The notes: generated from the sequence alone by a model not told the origin. A stretch of 50,923 nucleotides of DNA from Actinomadura kijaniata NBRC 14229 (GCF_001552175.1 NZ_BCQR01000082.1:1-50923); one strand, 5' to 3'. Numbered from the stretch's first letter, positions 16,987 through 24,926 are shown. Program-made: numbers and translations.

Positions 16987-17648
16987 CCGACCGGCCCCGC
17001 GTGGTGGTCGCCGACGACCAGGCCCTGGTCCGCACCGGCTTCGCGATGATCCTCGCCGCGGACGGCATCGACGTCGTCGCCGAGGCGGCCGACGGCGAGC
17101 AGGCCGTCGCGGCCGTCCGGCGGGACCGTCCCGACGTGGTCCTCATGGACATCCGCATGCCGGAGGTCGACGGGCTGGAGGCCACCCGCCGCATCCTGTC
17201 GGCCCCCGCGGGGCAGCCGCCCCGGATCATCATCCTGACCACCTACGACCTGGACCGGTACGTGTACGCGGCGCTGGCCGCGGGCGCCAGCGGCTTCCTG
17301 CTGAAGGACGTCTCGCCGGAGCACCTGGTGGCGGCGGTGCGGCTGGTGCGCACCGGCGACGCGCTGCTGGCGCCGTCCATCACGCGCCGCCTGGTCGAAC
17401 GTTTCGCGCCGCGCGAGCACGGCGCCCTGCACCGCGACCTGTCCGTGCTCACGCCCCGCGAGCTGGAGGTCCTCCAGCTCCTCGCGCGCGGCCTCAGCAA
17501 CGCCGAGCTCGCCGCGAGCCTGCACCTCGGCGAGACGACCGTGAAGACCCACGTGACGCGGATCCTGTCCAAGCTCGACCTGCGCGACCGCGCCCAGGCG
17601 ATCGTCGTGGCGTACGAGACGGGGTTCGTGACCCCCGGAAGCCCGTGA
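16983..17648 (+). CDS. Response regulator, NarL/LuxR family
   Basis: A 221-residue protein starting at GTG 16983, overlapping the kinase stop by 4 bp (GTGA). The receiver is complete: acidic pair VVVADDQ, phospho-acceptor in PDVVLMDIRMP (about D56), Thr in IILTTYD and Lys in GFLLKD. The C-terminus carries a LuxR helix-turn-helix (LTPRELEVLQLLARGLSNAE, then LHLGETTVKTHVTRILSKL). It is the cognate partner of the upstream kinase and likely controls the divergent ABC exporter and/or its own operon. Confidence 0.96.
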   Translation: MTDRPRVVVADDQALVRTGFAMILAADGIDVVAEAADGEQAVAAVRRDRPDVVLMDIRMPEVDGLEATRRILSAPAGQPPRIIILTTYDLDRYVYAALAAGASGFLLKDVSPEHLVAAVRLVRTGDALLAPSITRRLVERFAPREHGALHRDLSVLTPRELEVLQLLARGLSNAELAASLHLGETTVKTHVTRILSKLDLRDRAQAIVVAYETGFVTPGSP

Positions 17649-17686
17649 GACCGGCCGGGCGCGCGGCCCCGACGGGACGTGGCTGA

Positions 17687-18172
17687 GGCCCGGACGACCC
17701 CACCCCCTACGCCTACCGGATCCTGACCAACACCCGTGCCTCCTGGTGGCGGCGCTGGGCAGGCCGCCGCCGGGCCGTCCGCGCGCTCGTCGCGACCGGT
17801 GCCGTGGCGGCCGTCGCGTCGGCTGTCCCCGACGATCCGGGCAGGGGCGGCCCGGCCGACGCCACGCTGGTGTCGGTGCGGCTCCCGCACCAGATACCGC
17901 TGCCGGGACGGGCCGGACATCTCTTCCGGGAGGGGAAACTGCCGCTCGTCGCATCACGGCAGCAGGACCGGATGGGCGTGCCGGTCCGTTTCCGGTTCAC
18001 GGCGCTGAGCACCGACACCGTCTCCAACGTGCGGTGCTCGGTCCCCGGCCCCTGGATGGTGGTCAAGACCGACTCCCCCGGCCGGGCGGTCGTGGAGCGG
18101 CCGGGCCCACGACCGGGAGGTGTGGGTGCTGCCGCCGGAGGCGCGGATCGACGCGACGACCGGCATGGGTGA
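17687..18172 (+). pseudogene. Decayed SigE-type sigma factor fragment joined to a membrane-protein remnant
   Basis: The frame opening after the stop at 17684 reads PYAYRILTNTRASWWRRW, matching the conserved region (xxYxRRxxxNxxxSWWRR) of actinobacterial SigE-family ECF sigma factors. It has no start codon, and the promoter-recognition domain is missing. The frame runs directly into a basic-hydrophobic stretch (RRAVRALVATGAVAAVASAV) like the TM segment of the anti-sigma or partner protein usually encoded next, then a beta-rich tail to 18172. The simplest reading is a deletion fusing two genes of a lost sigma locus. A GTG at 17804 could start a 122-residue secreted product, but evidence is weak. 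From 18173 to the CDPS promoter nothing further is seen apart from a weak stem at 18276-18296. Confidence 0.4.
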
Positions 18173-18375
18173 CCCTTCCCGAGGAGACGACGGCCGCACG
18201 AGGATTTCCAACAGCCTTTGACCAGACCCGGACATACCAAGTCAAATTCAAAGCCTGCGAGCGGCGAGCAGGAAATCCTCTCTTTTTCGGAGAGGAATAG
18301 GCGGTTCCACCAGAGAGCAAGACGGCCTGCGAACGATTCGGAAGATCACCGCTGGCGGCGCGGGGTAGTCGCTCG

Positions 18376-18405
18376 TTGACCCTTCGCGGCTCCGGACGCT
18401 AATTT
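18376..18405 (+). promoter_or_regulatory. Probable promoter of the CDPS-P450 operon
   Basis: TTGACC (18376-18381) and TAATTT (18400-18405) are separated by 18 bp, close to the vegetative sigma consensus and the only AT-rich spot in the region. Transcription would begin near 18412, giving a leader of about 50 nt before the CDPS ATG at 18464. Confidence 0.6.
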
Positions 18406-18463
18406 CTGGCTGCCGTCGCCACACCAGGAGCATCGGGCTCCATCGGGACTCGCGACGCGAAGG

Positions 18464-19228
18464 ATGCTCTGCGCGTTGACGCCAACGATCAGATCTTCGA
18501 CCATTCCTTCCTTCTCTCCAGCCGATGATCCGGCGCGACTCTTCGAGGTCCGGCCCTACACGCCGCACTGCCGCGTGATCTTCGAGGACCGGGATCACGC
18601 GGTCATCGGCGTGTCTCCGGGCAACAGCTACTTCTCGGCCCGCCGCCTGGTCGATCTGGCCAGGTGGGGGGCCGAGCGGTTCGACCGGGTCGACCTGGTC
18701 TACACCGACCTGCACGTGGCCGAGATGTACGCCGCGCTCGGCTACGAGCCGGGCGACGCGAGGCGCAAGGCCGGCAAGAACCTGCGCGGTGTCCGGGCCA
18801 AGGTGAGGGCCGCGGTCGACAGCGTCGGCCGGCCCGGAGCGGGGGTGAGGGCACGCCCCCTGTCGGCGCTGGCCGACATCCCGGCGTACCGCGCTCTCCA
18901 CGAACACGTCCTGTCGTTGCTGGACACCGACGCGCAGTTCCGCGGTGTCTGCGATGCGCTGGTGGGCTCGTTCCTGTCCGCCAGGGTGCTCGGGGGCCGG
19001 GAGCCCACCGAACGGCAACGCCAGGCGTGCCTGCGGTACGTCTGCGCCGAGGCCCCGCTCTTCGTGGACACCCCCGCGATCCTGGGCGTTCCCTCCTCGC
19101 TCAACTGCTACCACCAACTGCTCCCGATGGCCGAGCTGCTGTACTCGCGGGGTTCGGGCCTGCGCGCCTCCCGCAACCAGGGCCATGCCGTCGTGACCCC
19201 CGCCGAGGAGGATTCCGATGACCGTTGA
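18464..19228 (+). CDS. tRNA-dependent cyclodipeptide synthase, Rv2275-like (NYH type)
   Basis: A 254-residue enzyme that makes cyclodipeptides by taking two aminoacyl groups from tRNAs. Catalytic residues match the family: Ser nucleophile in VIGVSPGNSYFS (S51), then YVCAE (Tyr and Glu four apart, as Y178/E182 in AlbC), and a Tyr exactly 20 residues after that Glu in SSLNCYHQLL (Y202 equivalent). The Asn three residues after the Ser and the His after the last Tyr place it in the NYH subfamily. From memory, long blocks (DHAVIGVSPGNSYFS, KNIRGVRAK-like, AEAPLFxDTPAILGVPSSLN) closely resemble M. tuberculosis Rv2275, which makes cyclo(Tyr-Tyr). The P450 start lies inside its 3' end (11-bp overlap). 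The ATG at 18464 gives about 14 extra N-terminal residues relative to AlbC. Product cyclo(L-Tyr-L-Tyr) is inferred. Confidence 0.95.
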   Translation: MLCALTPTIRSSTIPSFSPADDPARLFEVRPYTPHCRVIFEDRDHAVIGVSPGNSYFSARRLVDLARWGAERFDRVDLVYTDLHVAEMYAALGYEPGDARRKAGKNLRGVRAKVRAAVDSVGRPGAGVRARPLSALADIPAYRALHEHVLSLLDTDAQFRGVCDALVGSFLSARVLGGREPTERQRQACLRYVCAEAPLFVDTPAILGVPSSLNCYHQLLPMAELLYSRGSGLRASRNQGHAVVTPAEEDSDDR

Positions 19229-20414
19229 GACGGCGCGCGAGCCGCTGCCCGCCTTCCCCTTCTCCTGGCGCGGCGACCGGCTGCCGGACGAGGTCCGCGC
19301 GCTGCGCGGGGAGCCGGTCAAGCGGGTCCGCACGATCGCCGGCGACGAGGCCTGGCTGGTCTCCTCCCACGAGCTGTGCAAGCGGGTCCTGGAAGACCCC
19401 CGGTTCAGCCTGAAGGACACCTCCGCCGAAGGGGCGCCGCGGCAGTACGCGCTGACGATCCCCCCGGAGGTCGTCAACAACATGGGCAACATCACCGGAG
19501 CGGGCCTGCGCAAGGCCGTGCTCAAGGCGATCAACCCCAAGGCCTCCGGCCTGGAGGACTGGATGCGGGCCCACGTCGGCGACCTGCTGGACGGGCTGGT
19601 CGCCGAGGGGGCGCCGGTGGACCTGCGCGGCCGGTTCGCCAACCCCTACTCGGAGGCGATGCACTGCCGCATCCTGGGCCTTCCCCCGTCCGACGCGCCC
19701 CGGCTGGCCGCGAGCCTGGACATCGCGTTCATGAACTCCCCGGCCCCGGTCGCCGGCGCGCGGCTGAACTGGGACCGCGACATCGCCCACATGGTCGAGC
19801 GGCTGAACGACCCGGGCACCACCGGCCTGATGGGCGAGCTCGCGGCCCTGCGGTCGGACGGGGCCTACGGCCACCTCACCGACGAGATGCTCGCCACGGT
19901 CGGGGTGACGATGTTCGGAGCGGGGGTGATCTCGACCGCCTCCTTCCTCACCATGGCGGTCTTCTCCCTCCTCCAGCGCCCGCGGACGTGGGCCGAGCTG
20001 TGCGCGGCCCCCCACCGGGTCCCCGCGGCGGTGGAGGAGCTCCTGCGGGTCAACCTCTCGATCGGCGACGGCCTGCCCCGGCTGGCGCTGGAGGACGTCA
20101 CCCTGGGCGAGGTGACCGTCCGCAAGGGCGAGCTGGTCCTCGTCCTGGTCGAAGGCGCCAACTTCGACCCCGCGGCCTTCCCCGACCCCCACGCCTTCGA
20201 CATCGACCGTCCCAACAGCTCCGCGCACCTGTCCTTCGGCGGCGGCCGGCACTACTGCCCCGCCACCGCGCTGGGCAGGAAGCACGCCGAGGTCGCGTTG
20301 CAGGCGCTCGTGGAGCGGATGCCCGGTCTGCGGCTCGCCGTTCCCGTCCAGCAACTGGTGTGGCGGACCGGCTTCATGAAACGCATCCCCGAGCGGCTCC
20401 CCGTCATGTGGTAG
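19218..20414 (+). CDS. CYP121-like cytochrome P450 (putative mycocyclosin-type synthase)
   Basis: A 398-residue P450 starting at ATG 19218 with GAGGAGG just upstream, overlapping the CDPS. It follows M. tuberculosis CYP121 (Rv2276, 396 aa) along its whole length as I recall that sequence: PPEVVNNMGNI, FGAGVIST (A233/S237 pair), ExxR in VEELLR, EGANFDP, and the end RIPERLPVMW. CYP121 couples the two Tyr rings of cyclo(Tyr-Tyr) through a C-C bond. Notable differences: the haem loop reads FGGGRHYCPATALG (Cys347-Pro-Ala instead of Cys-Pro-Gly), CYP121 Met62 is Leu65, and the substrate-side pair Gln385-Arg386 is Met387-Lys388. The reaction is therefore probably related but the exact product may differ. 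No ferredoxin gene is adjacent. Confidence 0.95.
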   Translation: MTVETAREPLPAFPFSWRGDRLPDEVRALRGEPVKRVRTIAGDEAWLVSSHELCKRVLEDPRFSLKDTSAEGAPRQYALTIPPEVVNNMGNITGAGLRKAVLKAINPKASGLEDWMRAHVGDLLDGLVAEGAPVDLRGRFANPYSEAMHCRILGLPPSDAPRLAASLDIAFMNSPAPVAGARLNWDRDIAHMVERLNDPGTTGLMGELAALRSDGAYGHLTDEMLATVGVTMFGAGVISTASFLTMAVFSLLQRPRTWAELCAAPHRVPAAVEELLRVNLSIGDGLPRLALEDVTLGEVTVRKGELVLVLVEGANFDPAAFPDPHAFDIDRPNSSAHLSFGGGRHYCPATALGRKHAEVALQALVERMPGLRLAVPVQQLVWRTGFMKRIPERLPVMW

Positions 20415-20496
20415 CGAGAACCGCCGCCCTACGGGACGCACGCCGTCCGGGCGCCCTCCACGGAGGACGCCCGGACGGCCTCGCCGGCCTGGGCCG

Positions 20497-20700
20497 TCAC
20501 ACCTCGGCGGGTGCCCTGGCGGGTTCCATCACGAGCCGGATCTCGGGGTCGAGGGCGGCGGGGGCGAAGTCTCCGTCGCCGCGGTGCAGGGGCGGCCGGG
20601 GCGGAGGGGCGGATGCGGGTTCTCGAGGGAGCAGGGTCGACTCGAGTTTCTGCATCAGCAGCAGTACGGCGAAGGCCACCAAGGGACCGAGGAAGACCAC
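20497..20700 (-). CDS. Small single-TM protein convergent with the P450
   Basis: A 67-residue protein from the GTG at 20698-20700. The N-terminus is one membrane helix (MVFLGPLVAFAVLLLMQKLE), followed by a basic-Pro-rich linker and an acidic-hydrophobic tail (ALDPEIRLVMEPARAPAEV). A GGAGG lies 14 nt upstream, rather far for the GTG; an ATT 6 nt further up would be better spaced, so the start is unsure. It converges on the CYP121-like gene. No family is recognised; a link with the cyclodipeptide operon is only positional. Nothing else gene-like is seen between the P450 stop and the MFS gene. Confidence 0.5.
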   Translation of the reverse strand: MVFLGPLVAFAVLLLMQKLESTLLPREPASAPPPRPPLHRGDGDFAPAALDPEIRLVMEPARAPAEV

Positions 20701-20832
20701 AAGAATCGTTCACACCTCCAGCCGGGGCGTTCGCATGACCGCCGAGCGCCATGCGAAGTTCGCACTGGTTCGCGGTGTGCTGGTGTTCCGCACTGCGGAC
20801 GGTTGAAACAGCCGATCCTCGATCGGGGGTCC

Positions 20833-20868
20833 GCCGGAGCGCCGCGACGGTGGTCGCGGCGCTCCGGC
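20833..20868. terminator. 16-bp perfect hairpin, terminator of the MFS operon
   Basis: GCCGGAGCGCCGCGAC (20833-20848) pairs with 20853-20868 around a GGTG loop. It lies 10 bp beyond the stop of the minus-strand MFS gene (20879). No T-tract, as usual for this genome. Confidence 0.75.
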
Positions 20869-20878
20869 CTTCTCCGGT

Positions 20879-22321
20879 TCAGGACGGCGTGTCAGCCATC
20901 CGCGGTGCCGTCTCCCCCGCCGCGGGGCGGTCGACGGCCCGGGGGAGCAACGCCATCAGGGCCACCAGGACGGCGGCGGCCGGCGCACCCCAGAACAGCA
21001 CGTCGGGGATCGCCTCGACGGTCGCCTCCGGGCTCGGGGCGTGGCCGTGGAGTTCCCGGGTGAGGAGGGTGCCGAAGACGGCCACGCCGAGCGAGAGCCC
21101 CAGGCCCCGCACCGACAGCGCCGCCGAGGTGGTGGCGGCCAGGTCCGCGGGGCCGACCGCGTTCTGCGCGACGACCACCAGGTTCTGCGTCAGCAGCCCG
21201 AAGGCGAGGCCCAGCACGGCGATCTCTACGGCGAAGACGGGATAGGGGGTGCCGGACGTGACCCGGCTCAGCAGCGCGAACCCCAGCACCGCGATCGCCG
21301 CGCCCGCGACCAGGGAGGGCCGGAACCGGCCGCTCGCGCCGATGCGGGCGCCGGCCAGCGAGGAGACGACCATGAACACCAGGACGTAGGGGTTGAGGGC
21401 CAGCCCCGCCCGGGTGGCGCCCATGCCGTAGGCGACCTGGAGGTAGGTGGGCAGGTAGAGGATCGATCCGCCCAGCAGCGCGCCGAGCAGCGCGGTGGCG
21501 GGCAGGACGACGCGCAGCGTGGGATGGGCGAACAGCCGCAGCGGGAGCAGCGGGTCGGCCGCGCGCCGTTCCCGCCGGACGAACAGCGCCGTCAGCACCG
21601 CCACCGTCCCGGCCAGCGCGAGGATCACGCCGGACGTCCACGCGTACGTGCGGCCGCCCCATTCGGCCACCAGCAGCAGGCTCACCGTCGCGCCCGCGAT
21701 CAGGACGGCTCCGGCCACGTCCACCCGGCCGTTCCCGCCCGGCCGGGGCAACCGGAGCGCGAACGCGGTGAGGGCCATGCTCAGCAGGCCGAGGGGCAGG
21801 TTGACGTAGAAGATCCAGCGCCAGCCCCAGGCGTCGGTGATCGCTCCTCCTGCGAGCGGGCCGCCCACGCTGGCCAGCGCGAAGACGCCGCCGGTGAAGC
21901 CCTGGACCCTGCTGCGCAGGCGCCGCGGGTACAGCTCCGACAGCGCGATCGTGGGGATCACGAACAGCGCGCCGGCGCCGACGCCCTGCAGCGTCCTGGC
22001 GGCGATCAGCTGGGGCATCGTCTGGGCCAGGCCGCACAGCGCCGATCCGGTGACGAAGACGGCGACCGCGGCGACGAAGACCGCGCCGCGGCCGAACCGG
22101 TCGCTGACGCGCCCGTAGAGCGCGCCGGTCGCGGTCGAGGCCAGCACGTAGGAGGTGACGGTCCAGCCGATCCCGTCCATGCCGCCCAGGTCGGCGGCGA
22201 TGTCGGGCAGGGCGATGGCGACCACCGTCTGGTCCAGGACCGACAGCAGCATGCCCAGCAGCAGGCCCGCCGTCGCGAGCGGCACGTTGCCCGGCCGGGG
22301 GGCGGGGTTCTCGGACGCCAT
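20879..22321 (-). CDS. MFS multidrug transporter, DHA2 (14-TM) type
   Basis: A 480-residue transporter from the ATG at 22319-22321, with GAGGAG upstream. It shows the DHA2 layout: first helix LLLGMLLSVLDQTVVAIALP (with the D-T/V motif), motif A GRVSDRFGRG, motif C-like SVGGPLAGG before WGWRWIFYVNLP, then a central pair of helices and the second six-helix half, giving about 14 TM segments. These pumps export drugs or metabolites using the proton gradient. The upstream flavoprotein gene stops 2 bp before this start, so the two form one operon, divergent from a MerR regulator that probably controls both. A role in exporting the neighbouring cyclodipeptide is possible but unsupported. Confidence 0.93.
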   Translation of the reverse strand: MASENPAPRPGNVPLATAGLLLGMLLSVLDQTVVAIALPDIAADLGGMDGIGWTVTSYVLASTATGALYGRVSDRFGRGAVFVAAVAVFVTGSALCGLAQTMPQLIAARTLQGVGAGALFVIPTIALSELYPRRLRSRVQGFTGGVFALASVGGPLAGGAITDAWGWRWIFYVNLPLGLLSMALTAFALRLPRPGGNGRVDVAGAVLIAGATVSLLLVAEWGGRTYAWTSGVILALAGTVAVLTALFVRRERRAADPLLPLRLFAHPTLRVVLPATALLGALLGGSILYLPTYLQVAYGMGATRAGLALNPYVLVFMVVSSLAGARIGASGRFRPSLVAGAAIAVLGFALLSRVTSGTPYPVFAVEIAVLGLAFGLLTQNLVVVAQNAVGPADLAATTSAALSVRGLGLSLGVAVFGTLLTRELHGHAPSPEATVEAIPDVLFWGAPAAAVLVALMALLPRAVDRPAAGETAPRMADTPS

Positions 22322-22323
22322 GC

Positions 22324-23268
22324 TCAGCTCCTCACTCGCGCGAACGGGTCGGGCAGGCCGAAGTCGGCGCCCAGCAGGTCCTGGTCGAGGGCCGCCGCGG
22401 CCACGGTGCCGCTCGCCGCGGCGGCGATGACCGCGGCCATCGGCACCGGCATGCCGGTCCGCCGTGCCATGTCGCCCGCGGCGTAGACGCCCGGGACGCT
22501 CGTCCGGCCGAACTCGTCCACCTCCACGCACCCGTCGGCGAAGTGCGCGCAGCCCAGGCTCGCGGCCAGGCCGGAACTCTGGCGCGGGACGTTGACGACG
22601 AACACCGCGTCCCCGGCCAGCGGCGGTCCGCTTTCGAACACGATGTGCTCCAGGTCGCCGCCGGTCCCCTCCAGGCGGGCGACGGCCTCGCAACGCACCG
22701 CCACGCCGTTGGCGGTCAGCGTCTCCCGCGATCCGGGGTCCAGCGGTTCGCCGTCGGTGCACAGGACGACTTCGGCGGCGAAGCGGCTCAGTTGGAGCGC
22801 CAGCCGTATCCGGGCCGGTTCCGCGCCGAGCACCGCGACCCGCCGGCCGGTGCATTCGTAGCCGTGGCAGTAGGGGCAGTGGAAGGCGGAACGGCCCCAC
22901 AGCTCCTCCACCCCGCGCGGGCCGGGCAGGTCGTCGGCCAGCCCCGTGGCCAGCAGGACGCGCCGGGCGCTGACCTCGTCCCCGTCGGACAGGCGCAGGT
23001 GGAATCCGCCCTGTTCCAGGGTCCGCGCGCCGGTGACCGTTCCGGCCCGCACCTCGACCGCCGGGTAGGCGGCCAGTTCCTCGCGGCCGAGCCCGCGCAG
23101 CTCGGCGGGCGGTGTGCCGTCGCGGGTGAGGAAGTTGTGCACCGCCCCGGCCGGAGCGTTGCGTCCCTCCCCGGCGTCGACCACGAGCACCGGGCGGTGG
23201 ACCCGCCCCAGGGTCAGCGCGGCGGCCATCCCGGCCGGCCCCGCGCCGATGATGACGGCGTCGAACAT
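22324..23268 (-). CDS. Thioredoxin-reductase-like FAD/NAD(P) oxidoreductase with CPYC motif
   Basis: A 314-residue flavoprotein from the ATG at 23266-23268, with GGAGG 5 nt upstream. FAD-binding VIIGAGPAGMAAALTLGR lies at the N-terminus, the redox-active CxxC in FHCPYCHGYEC (about 134-137), a second nucleotide-binding loop RVAVLGAEPARIRLAL, and a C-terminal FAD motif VPGVYAAGDMA. The length and CPYC centre match the low-molecular-weight thioredoxin-reductase-like family, including enzymes that form disulphides in natural products and stand-alone TrxR homologues. No thioredoxin gene is next to it. It is cotranscribed with the MFS pump and divergent from the MerR gene, so it is likely induced by an oxidant or drug (inference). 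Confidence 0.92.
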   Translation of the reverse strand: MFDAVIIGAGPAGMAAALTLGRVHRPVLVVDAGEGRNAPAGAVHNFLTRDGTPPAELRGLGREELAAYPAVEVRAGTVTGARTLEQGGFHLRLSDGDEVSARRVLLATGLADDLPGPRGVEELWGRSAFHCPYCHGYECTGRRVAVLGAEPARIRLALQLSRFAAEVVLCTDGEPLDPGSRETLTANGVAVRCEAVARLEGTGGDLEHIVFESGPPLAGDAVFVVNVPRQSSGLAASLGCAHFADGCVEVDEFGRTSVPGVYAAGDMARRTGMPVPMAAVIAAAASGTVAAAALDQDLLGADFGLPDPFARVRS

Positions 23269-23292
23269 GTCTGCCTCCACGAACGATCTCGC

Positions 23293-23326
23293 TTGACGTG
23301 GAGGCAAGTCTGCAAGTTAATGTCAA
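23293..23326 (+). promoter_or_regulatory. MerR-type promoter/operator with 19-bp spacer
   Basis: TTGACG (23293-23298) and TAATGT (23318-23323) are 19 bp apart, the over-long spacing that MerR activators characteristically correct by twisting DNA. TTGAC at 23293-23297 and GTCAA at 23322-23326 form an inverted repeat around the spacer, and GCAAG is repeated inside it. The minus strand also has a TTGACA (rc of 23321-23326) pointing to the flavoprotein gene. The merR ATG is at 23328, so its transcript would be nearly leaderless. Confidence 0.6.
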
Positions 23327-23327
23327 C

Positions 23328-23819
23328 ATGAAGTCAAGTGACTCGCTCCGGATCGGGGAGCTCGCCGCGCGGTTCGGTCTGGCGCCGCACGTCCTGCGCC
23401 ACTGGGAGGCCATGGGCCTGCTGGTGCCCGCGGACCGGGTGAACGGCCGCCGCCGCTACACCCGCGACCACGCCGTCCGCGTCCTGACGATCCTGCGCGG
23501 CAAGTCGGCGGGGATGAGCCTGGAGCAGATCCGCGAGATGCTCGACGCCTCCGGCAGGGAGGGCCGCCAGGAGCTGCTCCGGCGGCACCACGAGGAGCTG
23601 GAGCGCCGCCTGCGGGAGATCGCGGCCTCCAAGGCGCTGATCGAGCATGCCATGCGGTGCACGGCCGAGGACTTCACGCGGTGCCCCAACTACCGGCGCG
23701 TTCTGGACCTGGAGGGGGTGGCCGGATTCCACGGCGCCCACGGGGGCGAGTGCGTGGTCAAGACCGCGCCGGTGCCCGGCGGCGACGGCACCGGCGAGGA
23801 GTCCCGCCGCGAAGCCTGA
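23328..23819 (+). CDS. MerR-family transcriptional regulator
   Basis: A 163-residue regulator. The ATG at 23328 precedes the conserved N-terminus (LRIGELAARFGLAPHVLRHW, then GRRRYTRDHAVRVLTIL), a MerR winged helix; a GTG at 23298 would place the promoter inside the gene. A long dimerisation helix follows (about 75-110), then a Cys-containing segment MRCTAEDFTRCPNYRR, whose two cysteines nine apart could sense metal or redox state. It is divergent from the TrxR-like/MFS operon and shares a 59-bp control region with it. Activation of both units in response to an electrophile, oxidant or drug is the natural inference. Confidence 0.9.
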   Translation: MKSSDSLRIGELAARFGLAPHVLRHWEAMGLLVPADRVNGRRRYTRDHAVRVLTILRGKSAGMSLEQIREMLDASGREGRQELLRRHHEELERRLREIAASKALIEHAMRCTAEDFTRCPNYRRVLDLEGVAGFHGAHGGECVVKTAPVPGGDGTGEESRREA

Positions 23820-23861
23820 CGGCAGGCTCGCGTGCCGCCCCCGTCCTTCGAAGGCGGGCGG

Positions 23862-24842
23862 TCAGAGGGTGATGGCGACCTTGCCGCGGGCGTGGCCCCG
23901 TTCGATGTAGCGCAGTGCCTCGGGGATCTCGGCGAACGGGTAGGTCCGGTCGATGACGGGGGCGAGCCGTTCCTCCTCCATGAGGTCGGCCAGGAGGCGC
24001 AGGTCCGCGGAGTTGGGCTTCCAGCGGACGGCGGCGATGCGCTGGCTGACGAAGGGGGAGGCCAGCGCCCCGCGGAGCATCTGCGCCGCCGGGCCCAGCA
24101 GCCCGCCGCGGGCCGAGGCGATGCCGCCCACGATCACGAGCGTCCCGCGTGGGGTCAGGGGGCGGCGCAGCTCCGCCAGTGACCGGTCGCCCACGATGTC
24201 CATGAGCAGGTCGTACCGCTCCTCCCGCTCGGTGAAGTCCTCCCGGGTGTAGTCCACGACGTCGTCCGCGCCCAGCGAGCGGACCAGGGCGACGTTGCGG
24301 GTGCTGCACACACCGGTGACCTCGGCTCCGAACGCCTTGGCTAGCTGGACGGCGAACGTGCCGATGCCGCCGGAGGCCCCGTTGACGAGGACCCGCTGCC
24401 CGGCGGCGATCCTCCCGGCGTCCCGCAGTCCCTGGAGCGCGGTGTGCGCGGCCATCGGCACCGACGCCGCCTGCTCGAAGGTGAGGGGGGCGGGTTTGAG
24501 GGCCAGCCTGTCGTGCGGGACGGCGACGGCCTCGGCGAACGAGCCCAGCCGGACCTCCCCGAAGACCTCGTCGCCGGGACGCAGCCCGGTCACCTCGTCG
24601 CCCACCCGTTCGACGACTCCGGCGAGGTCGGCGCCGGGCACCAGGCCCGGTCTCGGCCGCCGCAGGCCGATGCTCAGCCGCACCAGCTTCGGATGGGCCC
24701 GCAGGTGGCGCCAGTCGTAGGGGTTGACGGAGGCCGCCCGCACCCGGACCAGCACCTCGTCCCGGGCGATGTCGGGTTCCTCGACGTCCTTGAGGGTCAG
24801 CACGTCGGGCGGGCCGTAGCGGTCCCAGTTCCAGGCCTTCAT
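23862..24842 (-). CDS. NADPH:quinone oxidoreductase-like MDR protein
   Basis: A 326-residue medium-chain dehydrogenase/reductase from the ATG at 24840-24842, with GAAGGGA upstream. It has the N-terminal GroES-like fold (VNPYDWRHLRAHP; GADLAGVVERVGDEV; GDEVFGEV) and a Rossmann domain with LVNGASGGIGTFAVQLAKAF. There is no structural zinc Cys cluster, as in quinone oxidoreductase/zeta-crystallin-type enzymes that reduce quinones or enones with NADPH. Three palindromic operators overlap its promoter, and a TetR repressor gene lies upstream on the same strand. This looks like a detoxification gene switched on by its own substrate. Confidence 0.92.
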   Translation of the reverse strand: MKAWNWDRYGPPDVLTLKDVEEPDIARDEVLVRVRAASVNPYDWRHLRAHPKLVRLSIGLRRPRPGLVPGADLAGVVERVGDEVTGLRPGDEVFGEVRLGSFAEAVAVPHDRLALKPAPLTFEQAASVPMAAHTALQGLRDAGRIAAGQRVLVNGASGGIGTFAVQLAKAFGAEVTGVCSTRNVALVRSLGADDVVDYTREDFTEREERYDLLMDIVGDRSLAELRRPLTPRGTLVIVGGIASARGGLLGPAAQMLRGALASPFVSQRIAAVRWKPNSADLRLLADLMEEERLAPVIDRTYPFAEIPEALRYIERGHARGKVAITL

Positions 24843-24926
24843 GGCGTCTTCCCTTCGGTGGGGGGCCGTGACCCGGTGCCGATCTCCCGGGCCGGTGTCC
24901 TCGGCCGCTCTCGGCCGAGTTCCTGT

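Noticed and set aside
18464..20414. Considered AlbC/albonoursin-type cluster
   Set aside because: No AlbA/AlbB oxidase genes are present, and the P450 partner and sequence blocks match Rv2275/CYP121 instead.
20879..23413. Single 844-codon fusion of flavoprotein-region sequence and MFS transporter
   Set aside because: The upstream part is the flavoprotein gene read in the wrong frame; the MFS gene has its own start and ribosome site at 22321.
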